Origin: Biomphalaria glabrata
Taxonomy: Eukaryota; Mollusca; Gastropoda; Planorbidae
Reading direction: 5' to 3'
DNA length: 64,000 nucleotides
Assembly: GCF_947242115.1 (NCBI RefSeq)
Contig: NC_074724.1
Location: 34,115,005 to 34,179,004 of the forward strand
Position numbers and translations under genes: made by a program. The stretch's first letter is position 1. Each line of letters opens with the position of its first letter. This document shows positions 33,048-43,760 of this stretch, one piece after another. The notes beneath the pieces were generated by a model that saw only the letters and a program-made list of their open reading frames with translations, was not told where the DNA came from and searched no databases.

Positions 33048-36000
33048 TCCTACAGACTATAAAACACACTCGACTATAAGCTGTTCCTTGCACAGGGACA
33101 GGGAGACTTTAAAACACACTCGACTATAAGCTGTTCCTTGCACAGCGACAGGGAGACTTTAAAACACGCTCGACTATAAGCTGTTCCTTGGAGACTTTAA
33201 AACACACTCGACTATAAGCTGTTCCTTGCACAGGGACAGGGAGACTTTAAAACACACTCGACTATAAGCTGTTCCTTGCACAGCGACAGGGAGACTTTAA
33301 AACACACTCGACTATAAGCTGTTCCTTGCACAGCGACAGGGAGACTTTAAAACACACACGACTATAAGCTGTTCCTTGGAGACTTTAAAACACACTCGAC
33401 TATAAGCTGTTCCTTGCACAGCGACAGGAAGACTTTAAAACACACTCGACTATAAGCTGTTCCTTGGAGACTTTAAAACACACTCGACTATAAGCTGTTC
33501 CTTGCACAGCGACAGGGAGACTTTAAAACACACTCGACTATAAGCTGTTCCTTGCACAGCGACAGGGAGACTTTAAAACACACTCGACTATAAGCTGTTC
33601 CTTGGAGACTTTAAAACACACTCGACTATAAGCTGTTCCTTGCACAGCAACAGGGAGACTTTAAAACACACTCGACTATAAGCTGTTCCTTGGAGACTTT
33701 AAAACACACTCGACTATAAGCTGTTCCTTGCACAGCAACAGGGAGACTTTAAAACACACTCGACTATAAGCTGTTCCTTGCACAGGGACAGGGAGACTTT
33801 AAAACACACTCGACTATAAGCTGTTCCTTGCACAGCGACAGGGAGACTTTAAAACACACACGACTATAAGCTGTTCCTTGGAGACTTTAAAACACACTCG
33901 ACTATAAGCTGTTCCTTGCACAGCGACAGGAAGACTTTAAAACACACTCGACTATAAGCTGTTCCTTGGAGACTTTAAAACACACTCGACTATAAGCTGT
34001 TCCTTGCACAGCGACAGGGAGACTTTAAAACACACTCGACTATAAGCTGTTCCTTGGAGACTTTAAAACACACTCGACTATAAGCTGTTCCTTGCACAGC
34101 GACAGGGAGACTTTAAAACACACTCGACTATAAGCTGTTCCTTGGAGACTTTAAAACACACTCGACTATAAGCTGTTCCTTGCACAGCGACAGGGAGACT
34201 TTAAAACACACTCGACTATAAGCTGTTCCTTGCACAGCAACAGGGAGACTTTAAAACACACTCGACTATAAGCTGTTCCTTGCACAGCAACAGGGAGACT
34301 TTAAAACACACTCGACTATAAGCTGTTCCTTGGAGACTTTAAAACACACTCGACTATAAGCTGTTCCTTGCACAGCGACAGGGAGACTTTAAAACACACT
34401 CGACTATAAGCTGTTCCTTGCACAGCAACAGGGAGACTTTAAAACACACTCGACTATAAGCTGTTCCTTGGAGACTTTAAAACACACTCGACTATAAGCT
34501 GTTCCTTGCACAGCAACAGGGAGACTTTAAAACACACTCGACTATAAGCTGTTCCTTGGAGACTTTAAAACACACTCGACTATAAGCTGTTCCTTGCACA
34601 GCAACAGGGAGACTTTAAAACACACTCGACTATAAGCTGTTCCTTGCACAGGGACAGGGAGACTTTAAAACACACTCGACTATAAGCTGTTCCTTGCACA
34701 GCGACAGGGAGACTTTAAAACACACACGACTATAAGCTGTTCCTTGGAGACTTTAAAACACACTCGACTATAAGCTGTTCCTTGCACAGCGACAGGAAGA
34801 CTTTAAAACACACTCGACTATAAGCTGTTCCTTGGAGACTTTAAAACACACTCGACTATAAGCTGTTCCTTGCACAGCGACAGGGAGACTTTAAAACACA
34901 CTCGACTATAAGCTGTTCCTTGCACAGCGACAGGGAGACTTTAAAACACACTCGACTATAAGCTGTTCCTTGGAGACTTTAAAACACACTCGACTATAAG
35001 CTGTTCCTTGCACAGCGACAGGGAGACTTTAAAACACACTCGACTATAAGCTGTTCCTTGCACAGCAACAGGGAGACTTTAAAACACACTCGACTATAAG
35101 CTGTTCCTTGGAGACTTTAAAACACACTCGACTATAAGCTGTTCCTTGCACAGCAACAGGGAGACTTTAAAACACACTCGACTATAAGCTGTTCCTTGGA
35201 GACTTTAAAACACACTCGACTATAAGCTGTTCCTTGCACAGCAACAGGGAGACTTTAAAACACACTCGACTATAAGCTGTTCCTTGCACAGCGACAGGGA
35301 GACTTTAAAACACACTCGACTATAAGCTGTTCCTTGCACAGAGACAGGAAGACTTTAAAACACACTCGACTATAAGCTGTTCCTTGCACAGGGACAGGGA
35401 GACTTTAAAACACACTCGACTATAAGCTGTTCCTTGCACAGCGACAGGGAGACTTTAAAACACACTCGACTATAAGCTGTTCCTTGCACAGCGACAGGGA
35501 GACTTCAAAACACACTCGACTATAAGCTGTTCCTTGCACAGCGACAGGGAGACTTTAAAACACACTCGACTATAAGCTGTTCCTTGCACAGCGACAGGGA
35601 GACTTTAAAACACACTCGACTATAAGCTGTTCCTTGGAGACTTTAAAACACACTCGACTATAAGCTGTTCCTTGCACAGCGACAGGGAGACTTTAAAACA
35701 CACTCGACTATAAGCTGTTCCTTGCACAGCGACAGGGAGACTTTAAAACACACTCGACTATAAGCTGTTCCTTGCACAGGGACAGGGAGACTTTAAAACA
35801 CACTCGACTATAAGCTGTTCCTTGCACAGCGACAGGGAGACTTTAAAACACACTCGACTATAAGCTGTTCCTTGCACAGGGACAGGGAGACTTTAAAACA
35901 CACTCGACTATAAGCTGTTCCTTGCACAGCGACAGGGAGACTTTAAAACACACTCGACTATAAGCTGTTCCTTGGAGACTTTAAAACACACTCGACTATA

Positions 36001-36590
36001 AGCTGTTCCTTGCACAGCGACAGGAAGACTTTAAAACACACTCGACTATAAGCTGTTCCTTGCACAGCGACAGGGAGACTTTAAAACACACTCGACTATA
36101 AGCTGTTCCTTGCACAGGGACAGGGAGACTTTAAAACACGCTCGACTATAAGCTGTTCCTTCTACAAGGACAGGCAGACTTCAAAACACGCTCGACTATA
36201 AGCTGTTCCTTGGAGACTTCAAAACACACTCGACTATAAGCTGTTCCTTGGAGACTTTAAAACACACTCGACTATAAGCTGTTCCTTGGAGACTTCAAAA
36301 CACACTCGACTATAAGCTGTTCCTTGGAGACTTTAAAACACACTCGACTATAAGCTGTTCCTTGGAGACTTCAAAACACACTCGACTATAAGCTGTTCCT
36401 TGGAGACTTTAAAACACACTCGACTATAAGCTGTTCCTTGGAGACTTCAAAACACACTCGACTATAAGCTGTTCCTTGGAGACTTCAAAACACGCTCGAC
36501 TATAAGCTGTTCCTTGGAGACTTTAAAACACACTCGACTATAAGCTGTTACTTGCACAGCAACAGAGAGACTTTAAAACACTTTGCCCTA
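33048..36590. repeat. 50/38-bp satellite-like array derived from LINE family A, about 77 units
   Basis: The 50-bp unit contains GCTGTTCCTTGCACAGGGAC, AGGGAGACTTTAAAACACAC and TCGACTATAA. The 38-bp unit lacks a 12-bp piece (CACAGCGACAGG). The first 41 bp align with LINE family A at 32350-32392 (GCTGTCCTTGTACAGGGACA onward), and the last 9 bp match that LINE's extreme 3' end. Blocks of linked variants (CACACACGAC with GACAGGAAG) recur at about 33350, 33855 and 34728, so large segments have been recopied. The last eight or so units near 36180-36530 are short. Confidence 0.95.
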
Positions 36591-36625
36591 ATCCTTTCAC
36601 GAGCTGTGAGGGACTAGTATCAGAA
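36560..36625 (+). mobile_element. LINE family A sequence at the array edge
   Basis: After the last unit the sequence continues as TGCCCTAATCCTTTCACGAG and TGAGGGACTAGTA, which aligns with the LINE 3' region (TGCCCGCTTCCTTTCATGTG..AGGGAGTAATT) beyond the part used in the repeat. Confidence 0.6.
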
Positions 36626-36777
36626 CGATAGTTTCACACTCCACGATACCGCAGTGTTGGAGATGGCGAGGGAGGTTTTAAAACTAAAAACATTTCAAAA
36701 ATCAAGGACCATTATTTGTTGTTGACAGTCTGAACTTAATGTGAAAAGTTGCATGCTGATAAAAAAATGTTGAAGTT

Positions 36778-37157
36778 GTGTTTTTTTTAGTTAGGCATTT
36801 AGAAACACTTCACGATAGAAGACTTCAAAGTAATGTAGCCGTTATACATAAAACACTGAATCATAATCTGTTAATACAAAAACAAAACTTAATCAGATAC
36901 TCTGAAAGACACAACGATAATGTCACGTATCTCGTTCCGTATGCTTGGACAAGTTTTGGAAATACTTCTTTTTTCTTATCGCTATTAGAACATGGAATGG
37001 GTTGCCTGAGTCAGCCAGGAAAGCCAATGACTTGGCAGAATTGAAGTCATTGGTTAACATGCATGACTAGATTGACCAAGGACTACGCGCAGGACGTGAT
37101 CATCTTCTTTTTTGAAGTTACGATTGTGTTATAAGATAAGATAAGATAAGATGTCTG
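36778..37157 (+). mobile_element. LINE C-terminus and GATAA tail, family B, longest copy
   Basis: The frame reads RLQSNVAVIHKTLNHNLLIQ, then KQNLIRYSERHND, YLVPYAWTSF and, after frame changes, WNGLPE-like sequence. The 3' part ends in (ATAAG)n at 37130-37155. It is collinear with 41262-41606. Confidence 0.8.
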
Positions 37158-37239
37158 TGTGATTATAATTGCACTTCTCCTATTTAAAAACACACTTCCA
37201 CTTACCTTTTTCTTGAATTAAAGCCAAACTATTGTCTAA

Positions 37240-37320
37240 CGCAGTGTTTCCTATATGTGTTCCACGAACCACTGGAATAATTAACTTGTAGGCTACCATT
37301 TCAATTATCCTCTCTAAAAG
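37240..37320 (-). mobile_element. Second hAT-like MITE family, fragment
   Basis: Reverse complement of 29330-29410, with terminal CAGTGTTTCC on the plus strand at about 37242. Confidence 0.45.
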
Positions 37321-37469
37321 TTAAGCAGGACGTTTTTGGCGCAGCCGTTTTTGCGCGACTGTTTTGACGCAGCCGTTTTGGCGCGATGGCCGTTTTGGCG
37401 CAGCTGTTTTGGCACAGGGAATATATCTATGAATAATGAAGTATTAGTTTCCCTCTTACTATTAAACAA

Positions 37470-37665
37470 AATAATTAATTACCAGTAATTAATTAGCTAA
37501 TTGGTTACTTTTTTTTAAATTATTAATCTTTCGGTGATGTCAATGAATAAATATGCAAAGTTTTAACTTCATCTAAGAATGGGTGTGGGAGATCTAATGT
37601 GTACATACCTTTTACCAGACAGACAGACAGCAAGAGTGAGTTGGTAAAAGCTTTGTAAAATTATT
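37470..37665 (+). repeat. Dispersed repeat F, copy 2
   Basis: It matches 26600-26800 in order, from AATTACCAGTAATTAATTAG through AGAATGGGTGTGGGAGA to GAGTGAGTTGGTAAAAGCTT. Confidence 0.6.
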
Positions 37666-37810
37666 TTTATCGACCCCCGAAAGGGGAAAAGACGTTATTA
37701 GTTTGTTTGGAATGTTTGTCCGTTAGTTAGGCATTTAGATCTCGTAAACTAGAAAAAATATTGAAAATCCGACATCATATTTTAGACCTTTCAAAGTTCT
37801 GATGAAACGG
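37666..37810 (-). mobile_element. CR1-like 3' hairpin, possible LINE end
   Basis: On the minus strand CTTTTCCCCTTTCGGGGGTC is followed by GATAAAAATAA, the stem-loop and tail layout of CR1/L2-type elements. No coding part is visible next to it. Confidence 0.4.
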
Positions 37811-38324
37811 CTACTATTGTTTTTCTGAAAGTGAAAATTTTAATTTTTAAATATAGCTATGCAAATAGTCTTTTCCCATAAAAATACACCATTTTTACAA
37901 CTATACAATATTAATAGTAACAAAGACAGGAGGATATATAAGTAAGGAGGCTACCGTTTACAATATTTTTAACACATGTGCAAACGGTTTTAGATTTCCC
38001 CCCTCCCATAATTTTTTTGTATGTAAGATATGTAAGTTCTGTAATACTAGCTACTACAATTACAAAAAAATGGTTACTATTTTTTTCAAATAGAAAAAAT
38101 CTATTTACTATGCATATAAGTGGAACATATTTGTAAACAAATATTAATAACTTTTTTCTTATTACCGCATGAACTGCAATGGGTATTACACCAGTAACAC
38201 ACCGAAGTAAGGATTTTTAAATATTTTGTTTTTACGAAGTTTTTTGTAATGAGGCTTTGAATAAGACATTGATCCTATACAAAACAATTATGTCAATAAG
38301 ATTATCATAATATGAAATAAGTTA
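37811..38324. other. AT-rich, no gene seen
   Basis: Nothing is recognised. Confidence 0.4.
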
Positions 38325-38475
38325 GGCCAGGTTCATATCTTACTTCACCTTCACGTTCACCTATCCCTTGGTCTTCTGGACAGTTAGGGCACCACACAAG
38401 ATCTGCCAACCTTCTTTCTCCGTTCTTCTCTGTCATTCGCCTTTGATAGAATTTCATTCTGATATTCTTCTGATA
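38325..38475 (-). mobile_element. LINE C-terminal fragment, family C
   Basis: The minus strand reads NEILSKANDREERRKKVGRS-like sequence and then SCVVP, parallel to 13133 and 20735, with its 3' untranslated part at the low-coordinate end. Confidence 0.6.
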
Positions 38476-38658
38476 ATATTGAAGCATGCCTTTTTACCTA
38501 TCTGGATGGATCGCTTCGGGGCCCGATTTTCAGTTTGTGTTTCCACACAAACTGTCTTTAAACCTTGTTCATATTTTCTTTTGTTTTTGAGGCCACCATA
38601 TTCATTTCTCCTAGGGCTTCCAATTATCTTGGGCCGGCCCTGTTACATAATAATGCAT

Positions 38659-38776
38659 ATCTTATCTTATGAAATACAGACGTTCCTTTAAAAAAAAAAA
38701 GATAATTGCGTCCGACTCGTGTTCCTAGGTCAATCTAGACATGCTTGTTAATCAATGACTTCAATTCTGCCTTAAG
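38659..38776 (-). mobile_element. LINE 3' end, family B
   Basis: On the plus strand CTTATCTTATG, ATACAGACGTTCC, TGCGTCCGACTCGTG and ACTTCAATTCTGCC match the reverse complement of the family B tail, which is diverged here. Confidence 0.6.
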
Positions 38777-38864
38777 TATCAACTGTATTAAGACTAGTGT
38801 CATTTGGTTCTCGATTTAGCTGGTCCTAAGCATAAACTGTATCAGTCTTGTCTCCCTGTAATAA

Positions 38865-39222
38865 TTTGTAATAGTGTTTAATCTCTCAATATTAATATCA
38901 TTACACCCCTGTGACAGGAATGATCTATTTTTTTTTTTTAAAAAGGAAACCTCAGAATTTGCGCTATTCAGTTTTAGCTTTATCATCTTGGGAATCCTTG
39001 GGCCTCTTTTCTTTGCCTCTTTTTTGGGCTTTATGTGCCTCTTTTATGGGCCATCTTGCCTCTTTTGTGGGCTTTTTTTTAATATGTTTTTATTTGTAAG
39101 TTATCATAATTCACAAGTATTAAATCATAAACAATTAAGAGATTAACCTAAAAATATACTTTGTAATGGTGTCTAATCTCTCAATATTAAAATCATTACA
39201 CCCCTGTGACAGGAATGATCTA
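38865..39222 (-). mobile_element. Small retroelement P, copy 2, with 63-bp flanking duplication
   Basis: The insert 38928-39159 shares the T run, AAAAAGGAAACCTCAGAATT and TTTTAGCTTTATCAT with copy 1 at 28279. It is bounded by 63-bp direct repeats, 38865-38927 and 39160-39222, that differ at only about 3 positions. Such a long duplication is unusual for a target-site duplication. Confidence 0.6.
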
Positions 39223-39642
39223 AAATTAATAACATTGATTTATTTATATGCCGGAAGTAAACAAAGCAAATTTTTTCAATAATTTGAATAGTAAAATATT
39301 GAAAAATATTGATGGTTAGATCATATTGAAGACACAATATTTTTAAAATATCTTCCTCACCAAAAAGATGTTATTAAATTTGACTGATTAAAAAGTGCAA
39401 ACAAACTTATTTAAAAATTTATATAAGTTATTATAAAAGATATATCAGAATATAAGTTTCTATTGTTAAAAGAGATATGCATATTAAATATTATATCTAC
39501 TCTCCCCTGAAATAAATAAAAACAAGTAAACGGTAAAGCTGCAAACTCGACGGAATGTTAAACATTTATAAAAAAAAATGTTTATTCCCTAAAAAAAAAT
39601 CTAGGCGGATCAAAACTAAACAATCGCTCTGTTCCTCCTTTG
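39223..39642. other. Very AT-rich, no gene seen
   Basis: Nothing is recognised. Confidence 0.4.
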
Positions 39643-39832
39643 ACTTATCTTATCTTATCTTATCTAATACAGACGTTACTTCAAAGTTGAAGATGATTAC
39701 GTCCTACGCGTCATGCATTCAGTCGTGGATATTAAATAATGACCTAAATTCTACCAAGTCACTGGTTTTCCAGGCTGGCTCAGGCAACCCATTCCATGCT
39801 CTAATAGCACTGGGGAAGAAGGAGTATTACGC
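39643..39832 (-). mobile_element. LINE C-terminus and GATAA tail, family B
   Basis: Read on the minus strand it gives the FFPSAIRAWNGLPEPAW-type motif, a 3' region with ATGCATGACGCGTAGGACGT and a (GATAA)n tail at the low-coordinate end. Confidence 0.8.
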
Positions 39833-39924
39833 GTGAGTCAACTGTGTCATTGCTAATCTAAATAGTCCGTTCATATCGCACGCTGAACAGCACTGGTGTG
39901 CACCAAGGGTGGACAGACTGGTAC

Positions 39925-40110
39925 GGTTTCCAGATGTTCACTTGTCGTCAACTCAAGACTGACGCCAAAAAGCATTGCAGTGAGCTCATGAGGCACTTAG
40001 AGGACTAGATCTAATCTAAGATTGATTACTCTTTCCATTTTGTCTGGTCTGGCGATAGTTTTTCTCCAATGAAGTCCCTGGGACAGCTTATCTCCACCAG
40101 TTGACACCGA
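39925..40110 (+). repeat. Dispersed repeat G, copy 2
   Basis: It matches 28010-28200 through TTTCCAGATGT, GCATTGCAGTGAGCTCATGA, GGACTAGATCTAA, TTGTCTGGTCTGGCGATA and GACAGC. Confidence 0.5.
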
Positions 40111-40149
40111 GAGGTCCTGGAGTTCTGTTATAATCACCACAGACTGAAA

Positions 40150-40960
40150 AGATTAAATATAGTATCTGTGAGTAATGTTCTTGGGCTCCATCTCGCTCTA
40201 ATCCAGCGGTTCTCAACCTTTTATGCTCGGCGACCCCTTTTTACAATCCCCCACTCTGCCGCGACCCCCCTCCCCGCACACACACATACAGCATTAGAAG
40301 AGTAGTCAATAACAATCCATATTTTGGATCGTCTTAGGTGACCCCCTTCGCGATCCACAGGTTGAGAACCCCTGCTCTAATCTATCTGGTGGTAAGATTC
40401 TTGTGTTAAACTTCTATGGGAAATAACATAGGAGCTATTCATATGATATAGTATCACCCTTATAACAGGGAAAGTTCAAAAATTTCGGTTGTTCATTCTG
40501 CATATATCTCACTACTAATAGTAGTACATATTAGGGCTTATTTCAATTTCAAAATAATGAAACATATATATGGTTATAAGAACAGGCCTTTTCAACTTAT
40601 TTATTTGTCTTAGTATAAAAAATATATTTAACAAGTAAAATAAAAAAAATAAAAAAAAACATTTCTCCTATATATCCTTTATACAGTCAACCAACCTTTC
40701 TAAGAGAGCTTACTTTACCCTTAATAACTAATGAAAATACATTTTAAAAAAAATTGGACATTTTTTATCCCCCCCCCCCTCTATAATAAGAAACCTGGTT
40801 AAGCGAATGCCTAAATCTGAGTATTTAAAATTCGAATGATAGGTCTATAGATTCAGACCATAGACTTGTATATTAAATCTAGAAACCGGAAACAAACAAA
40901 TTCTTATCCGCGATAGATGAATTCACAGACCTATATACATAGATTTTTATGTACGTAACT
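40150..40960 (+). repeat. Dispersed element D, copy C (proximal part)
   Basis: It is collinear with 43890-44450 and 63280-63800: CTCCATCTCGCTCTAATC, CAGTCAACCAACCTTTCTAA, AAATTGGACATTTTTTATCC with a C run, and GATAGGTCTATAGATTCAGA. A SPIN-like element interrupts it at 40204. The distal end continues at 41885 after about 0.9 kb of inserted sequence. Confidence 0.7.
40204..40374 (+). mobile_element. SPIN-like hAT MITE, 171 bp
   Basis: The termini are CAGCGGTTCTCAACCT and AGGTTGAGAACCCCTG with a perfect 8-bp target duplication, CTCTAATC, at 40196-40203 and 40375-40382. Compared with the copy at 28977 (opposite orientation) it lacks about 27 bp near the right end and otherwise differs by several percent. 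The paralogous sites in D copies A (43915) and B (63322) lack it. Confidence 0.9.
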
Positions 40961-41261
40961 CTATTTCAAGCTCTAAGGGAAGTCGCCACAATCAATCTTA
41001 GAACAGTAATGATCTTTAGTTTTCAAAGTTTAGAAATAATGCAAAATCGTTTCTCGGATTTTCTTTAGAATGGGCTATTAATCACAGACCTATATATTCA
41101 CGCCAATATATGAAACAAAGCCATTTCCTGTTAAATTCCATTGAGATAATGTTTCAAAAATCCTAGATCGAAATTATTCATGTCTCTTGATTTAAATCAT
41201 CTTATGCACATGTAAATAGATAGTAAATAGAGTAACACCTTTAGTAAAATCACTAAATTTA

Positions 41262-41606
41262 GAAAGCCTTCAGGACAGAAGGCTCAAAAGTAAAGTATCA
41301 ATTATACATAAAACACTGAACCATAATCTTCAAATACAAAAACAAAATTTAATAAAATACTCAGAAAGACACAAAGATAAAGGCACATTCCTCGTCCCAT
41401 ATGCTAGGACAAATTTGTACAAATGCTCCTTCTTCCCTAGTGCTATTAGAGCATGGAGTGGTTTGCCTGAGCTAGCCAGGAAAACCAGTGACTTGGCAGA
41501 ATTTAAGTCATTGGTTAATATGCAGAGACTAAATGCATGACGCGTAGGACGTAATCATCTTCTTTTTTAAAGTAACGTCTGTATTATATAAGATAAGATA
41601 AGATTA
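41262..41606 (+). mobile_element. LINE C-terminus and GATAA tail, family B, best preserved
   Basis: An unbroken frame reads QDRRLKSKVSIIHKTLNHNL, then QKQNLIKYSERHKDKGTFLV, CSFFPSAIRAWSGLPELARK and a stop after SLVNMQRLNA. The 3' region and (GATAA)n follow. Only the last ~90 codons remain (5' truncation). It lies inside the material that separates the two parts of D copy C. Confidence 0.85.
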
Positions 41607-41884
41607 TATAGATTTTTCTAGATTATCTATCTAAAAATTGCAAAATAATAATTACGAGACGAGAGTGCTCTTATTTTTGATGTTCAATTACTAGATCTAG
41701 ATCTAAAAAATTAAATTATATGTTACATAGGTTAGGGTTGAAAAAAAAAACAACTTTACTTTTTTTAACTACTTTTACAAAACAACGCCTTGTTTCAACT
41801 TTTAAAAAAAATTTCACATTTTTTTTTAGTTTTAAAAGATTTCCATGTCCAGTCTAGATATAGTATATATATGTCAATGAAACA

Positions 41885-41995
41885 TACCATTCAAAATGGT
41901 GTAAAAAATAAACGACTATTTATTTATTTTATTTTCTAATCATGAATACTTTCGGGAATATCCGCTGACGCGCGTGTGTGTGTGTGTTCAAGAAA
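41885..41995 (+). repeat. Element D, copy C (distal part)
   Basis: AAATAAACGACTATTTATTT, TAATCATGAATACTTTCGGG and AATATCCGCTGACGCGCGTG match the ends of D copies A (44465-44545) and B (63810-63900). A (GT)n run follows. Confidence 0.65.
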
Positions 41996-42731
41996 TAGGT
42001 ATTGGGTTCTTTCCTTGAAGTAAAAAAGAATTAAATTAACCTTGCTTATGAAAAATTTTAATTTTTTTGAAAAGTGATGCTCAACTTTCTTCTTCTCGTG
42101 GGCCAAATAAATTCCCAAAACTTTTGTCGCGGTCCACATCAACGCAGAAAATAGAAATGAAACAGCAGATGTCATTTTAATCAGTAATACTTTGTATCAA
42201 GCATAATTTAAGTAGTAATTAGTTGGTTGTTTTCTTCTGTGTATCAGGCTGTATCTGAAATACCTCAGGTTGAAACATTAACGTAAGATTGCTTTATAAA
42301 GAATAATGTTTTACTTAGAAAACTGAAAACATGGAAGTCAAACATAACGCTCATGTAAAGAAGATTTGGAAAGTTAATGTTTACACTGCATAGAAATCAA
42401 TTGTATGTTTTGCGGTTTGTCAAATAGGGAAGTCTGGTTTTGAAAGTCAATCAGTGCCGGTTTCAGGTCTGTCGTTGCACTGGACACATGAACAGCCAAT
42501 GGATCTCTGAAGAGACTATTTTACTTTTCAAAAAAAAAACTACAAATCTTTGATTAAAGCTATCATTCAAGAGCCTGGGAATTTAAATAATTCTTGCTTT
42601 GAGGAAAGACATGGTTAGCTGTTGGTCCTTTTCACTGGTAATTTCCCTTGGAAGAAGATTATCTCTTAAGTCAATATGGATCTATGAAATGAATTTTTTC
42701 CTTTTCTTGTAATTTGATGTTGTCAAGCTGA

Positions 42732-42830
42732 TTGTTTAAGATAAGATAAGATAAGAAAAGATAAGATAATTTTATTGATCCAATCTAATGGAAATTCAGT
42801 TTGACTACAATTGACAAGCTCAGCTTTCAA
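42732..42830 (-). mobile_element. LINE 3' end with TTATC tail inserted in element D
   Basis: The minus strand reads AATTTCCATTAGATTGGATC, AATAAAATTATC and then (TTATC)n, a CR1/L2-like 3' hairpin and tail. D copy B lacks it: there GTCAAGCTGA is followed directly by CAGCTTCAGCTGCATTC (about 62290-62315). Confidence 0.7.
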
Positions 42831-42879
42831 GCTTTCAGCTGCATTCTTCTTTTTAGGTCACATTTCTTCCACCACGTCT

Positions 42880-43310
42880 TCCACCACTTTCAGCATTTAG
42901 TGTCACAGTACATTTCTTCCACCACTTCTAGCATTTTAGCGCAGTGAAACATTTCTTCCACCACTTCTAGCATTTTAGCGCCGTGAAACATTTCTTCCAC
43001 CACTTCTAGCATTTTAGCGCCGTGAAACATTTATTCCACCACTTGTAGCATTTTAGCGTCGTGAAACATTTCTTCCACCACTTCTAGCATTTTAGCGCCG
43101 TGAAACATTTCTTCCACCACTTCTAGCATTTTAGCGCAGTGAAACATTTCTTCCACCACTTCTAGCATTTTAGCGCCGTGAAACATTTATTCCACCACTT
43201 GTAGCATTTTAGCGTCGTGAAACATTTCTTCCACCACTTCTAGCATTTTAGCGCCGTGAAACATTTCTTCCACCACTTCTAGCATTTTAGCGTCGTGTTA
43301 CATTTAGCGT
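42880..43310. repeat. 39-bp minisatellite inside element D, about 11 copies
   Basis: The unit contains CATTTCTTCCACCACTTCTA and GCATTTTAGCGCCGTGAAA. A block with ATTCC and TTGTAGC variants occurs twice, about 156 bp apart, so a four-unit block was duplicated. Confidence 0.9.
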
Positions 43311-43432
43311 TATGATACATTTCTTCCCCCACTTTTAGCATTTAAGGTTTTTGTAGCGACAGTTTCGCCGTCTCATTTTGTTGACTTATCTTAGAAAATA
43401 TTTTCATTACGCCAACATTCCCTGGAAGTCAT

Positions 43433-43513
43433 TTAACTCTTTCTCTCCTAACTGACGATACCAACGTTGATTCCACCAGAATGTGGTAAATAATTACGGA
43501 GAGAAAGAGTTAA
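43433..43513 (-). mobile_element. TTAA-flanked MITE, 81 bp, with empty site in paralogue
   Basis: The mate of 3878-3958 (about 78 of 81 identical, opposite orientation). In D copy B the matching place (about 63233-63240) has a single TTAA between the homologous flanks, which shows precise insertion with TTAA duplication. Confidence 0.85.
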
Positions 43514-43599
43514 AATGTAATTTACGACCAGAGCCACGAATGCTGTCACAATTGAGCATTGTTTCATGATTGTCGTTTATCTTGTTAAACATCACACAT

Positions 43600-43760
43600 T
43601 CTTTACAAATTAAACACATATCAATATGTTACAAATTAAACACATATCAATATGTTACAAATTAAACACATATCAATATGTTACAAATTAAACACATATC
43701 AATATGTTACAAATTAAACACATATCAATATGTTACAAATTAAACACATATCAATATGTC
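43600..43760. repeat. 26-bp repeat, 6 copies
   Basis: ACAAATTAAACACATATCAA plus TATGTT repeats almost perfectly. Each unit contains the inverted repeat ACATAT..ATATGT. D copy B lacks the array. Confidence 0.95.
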
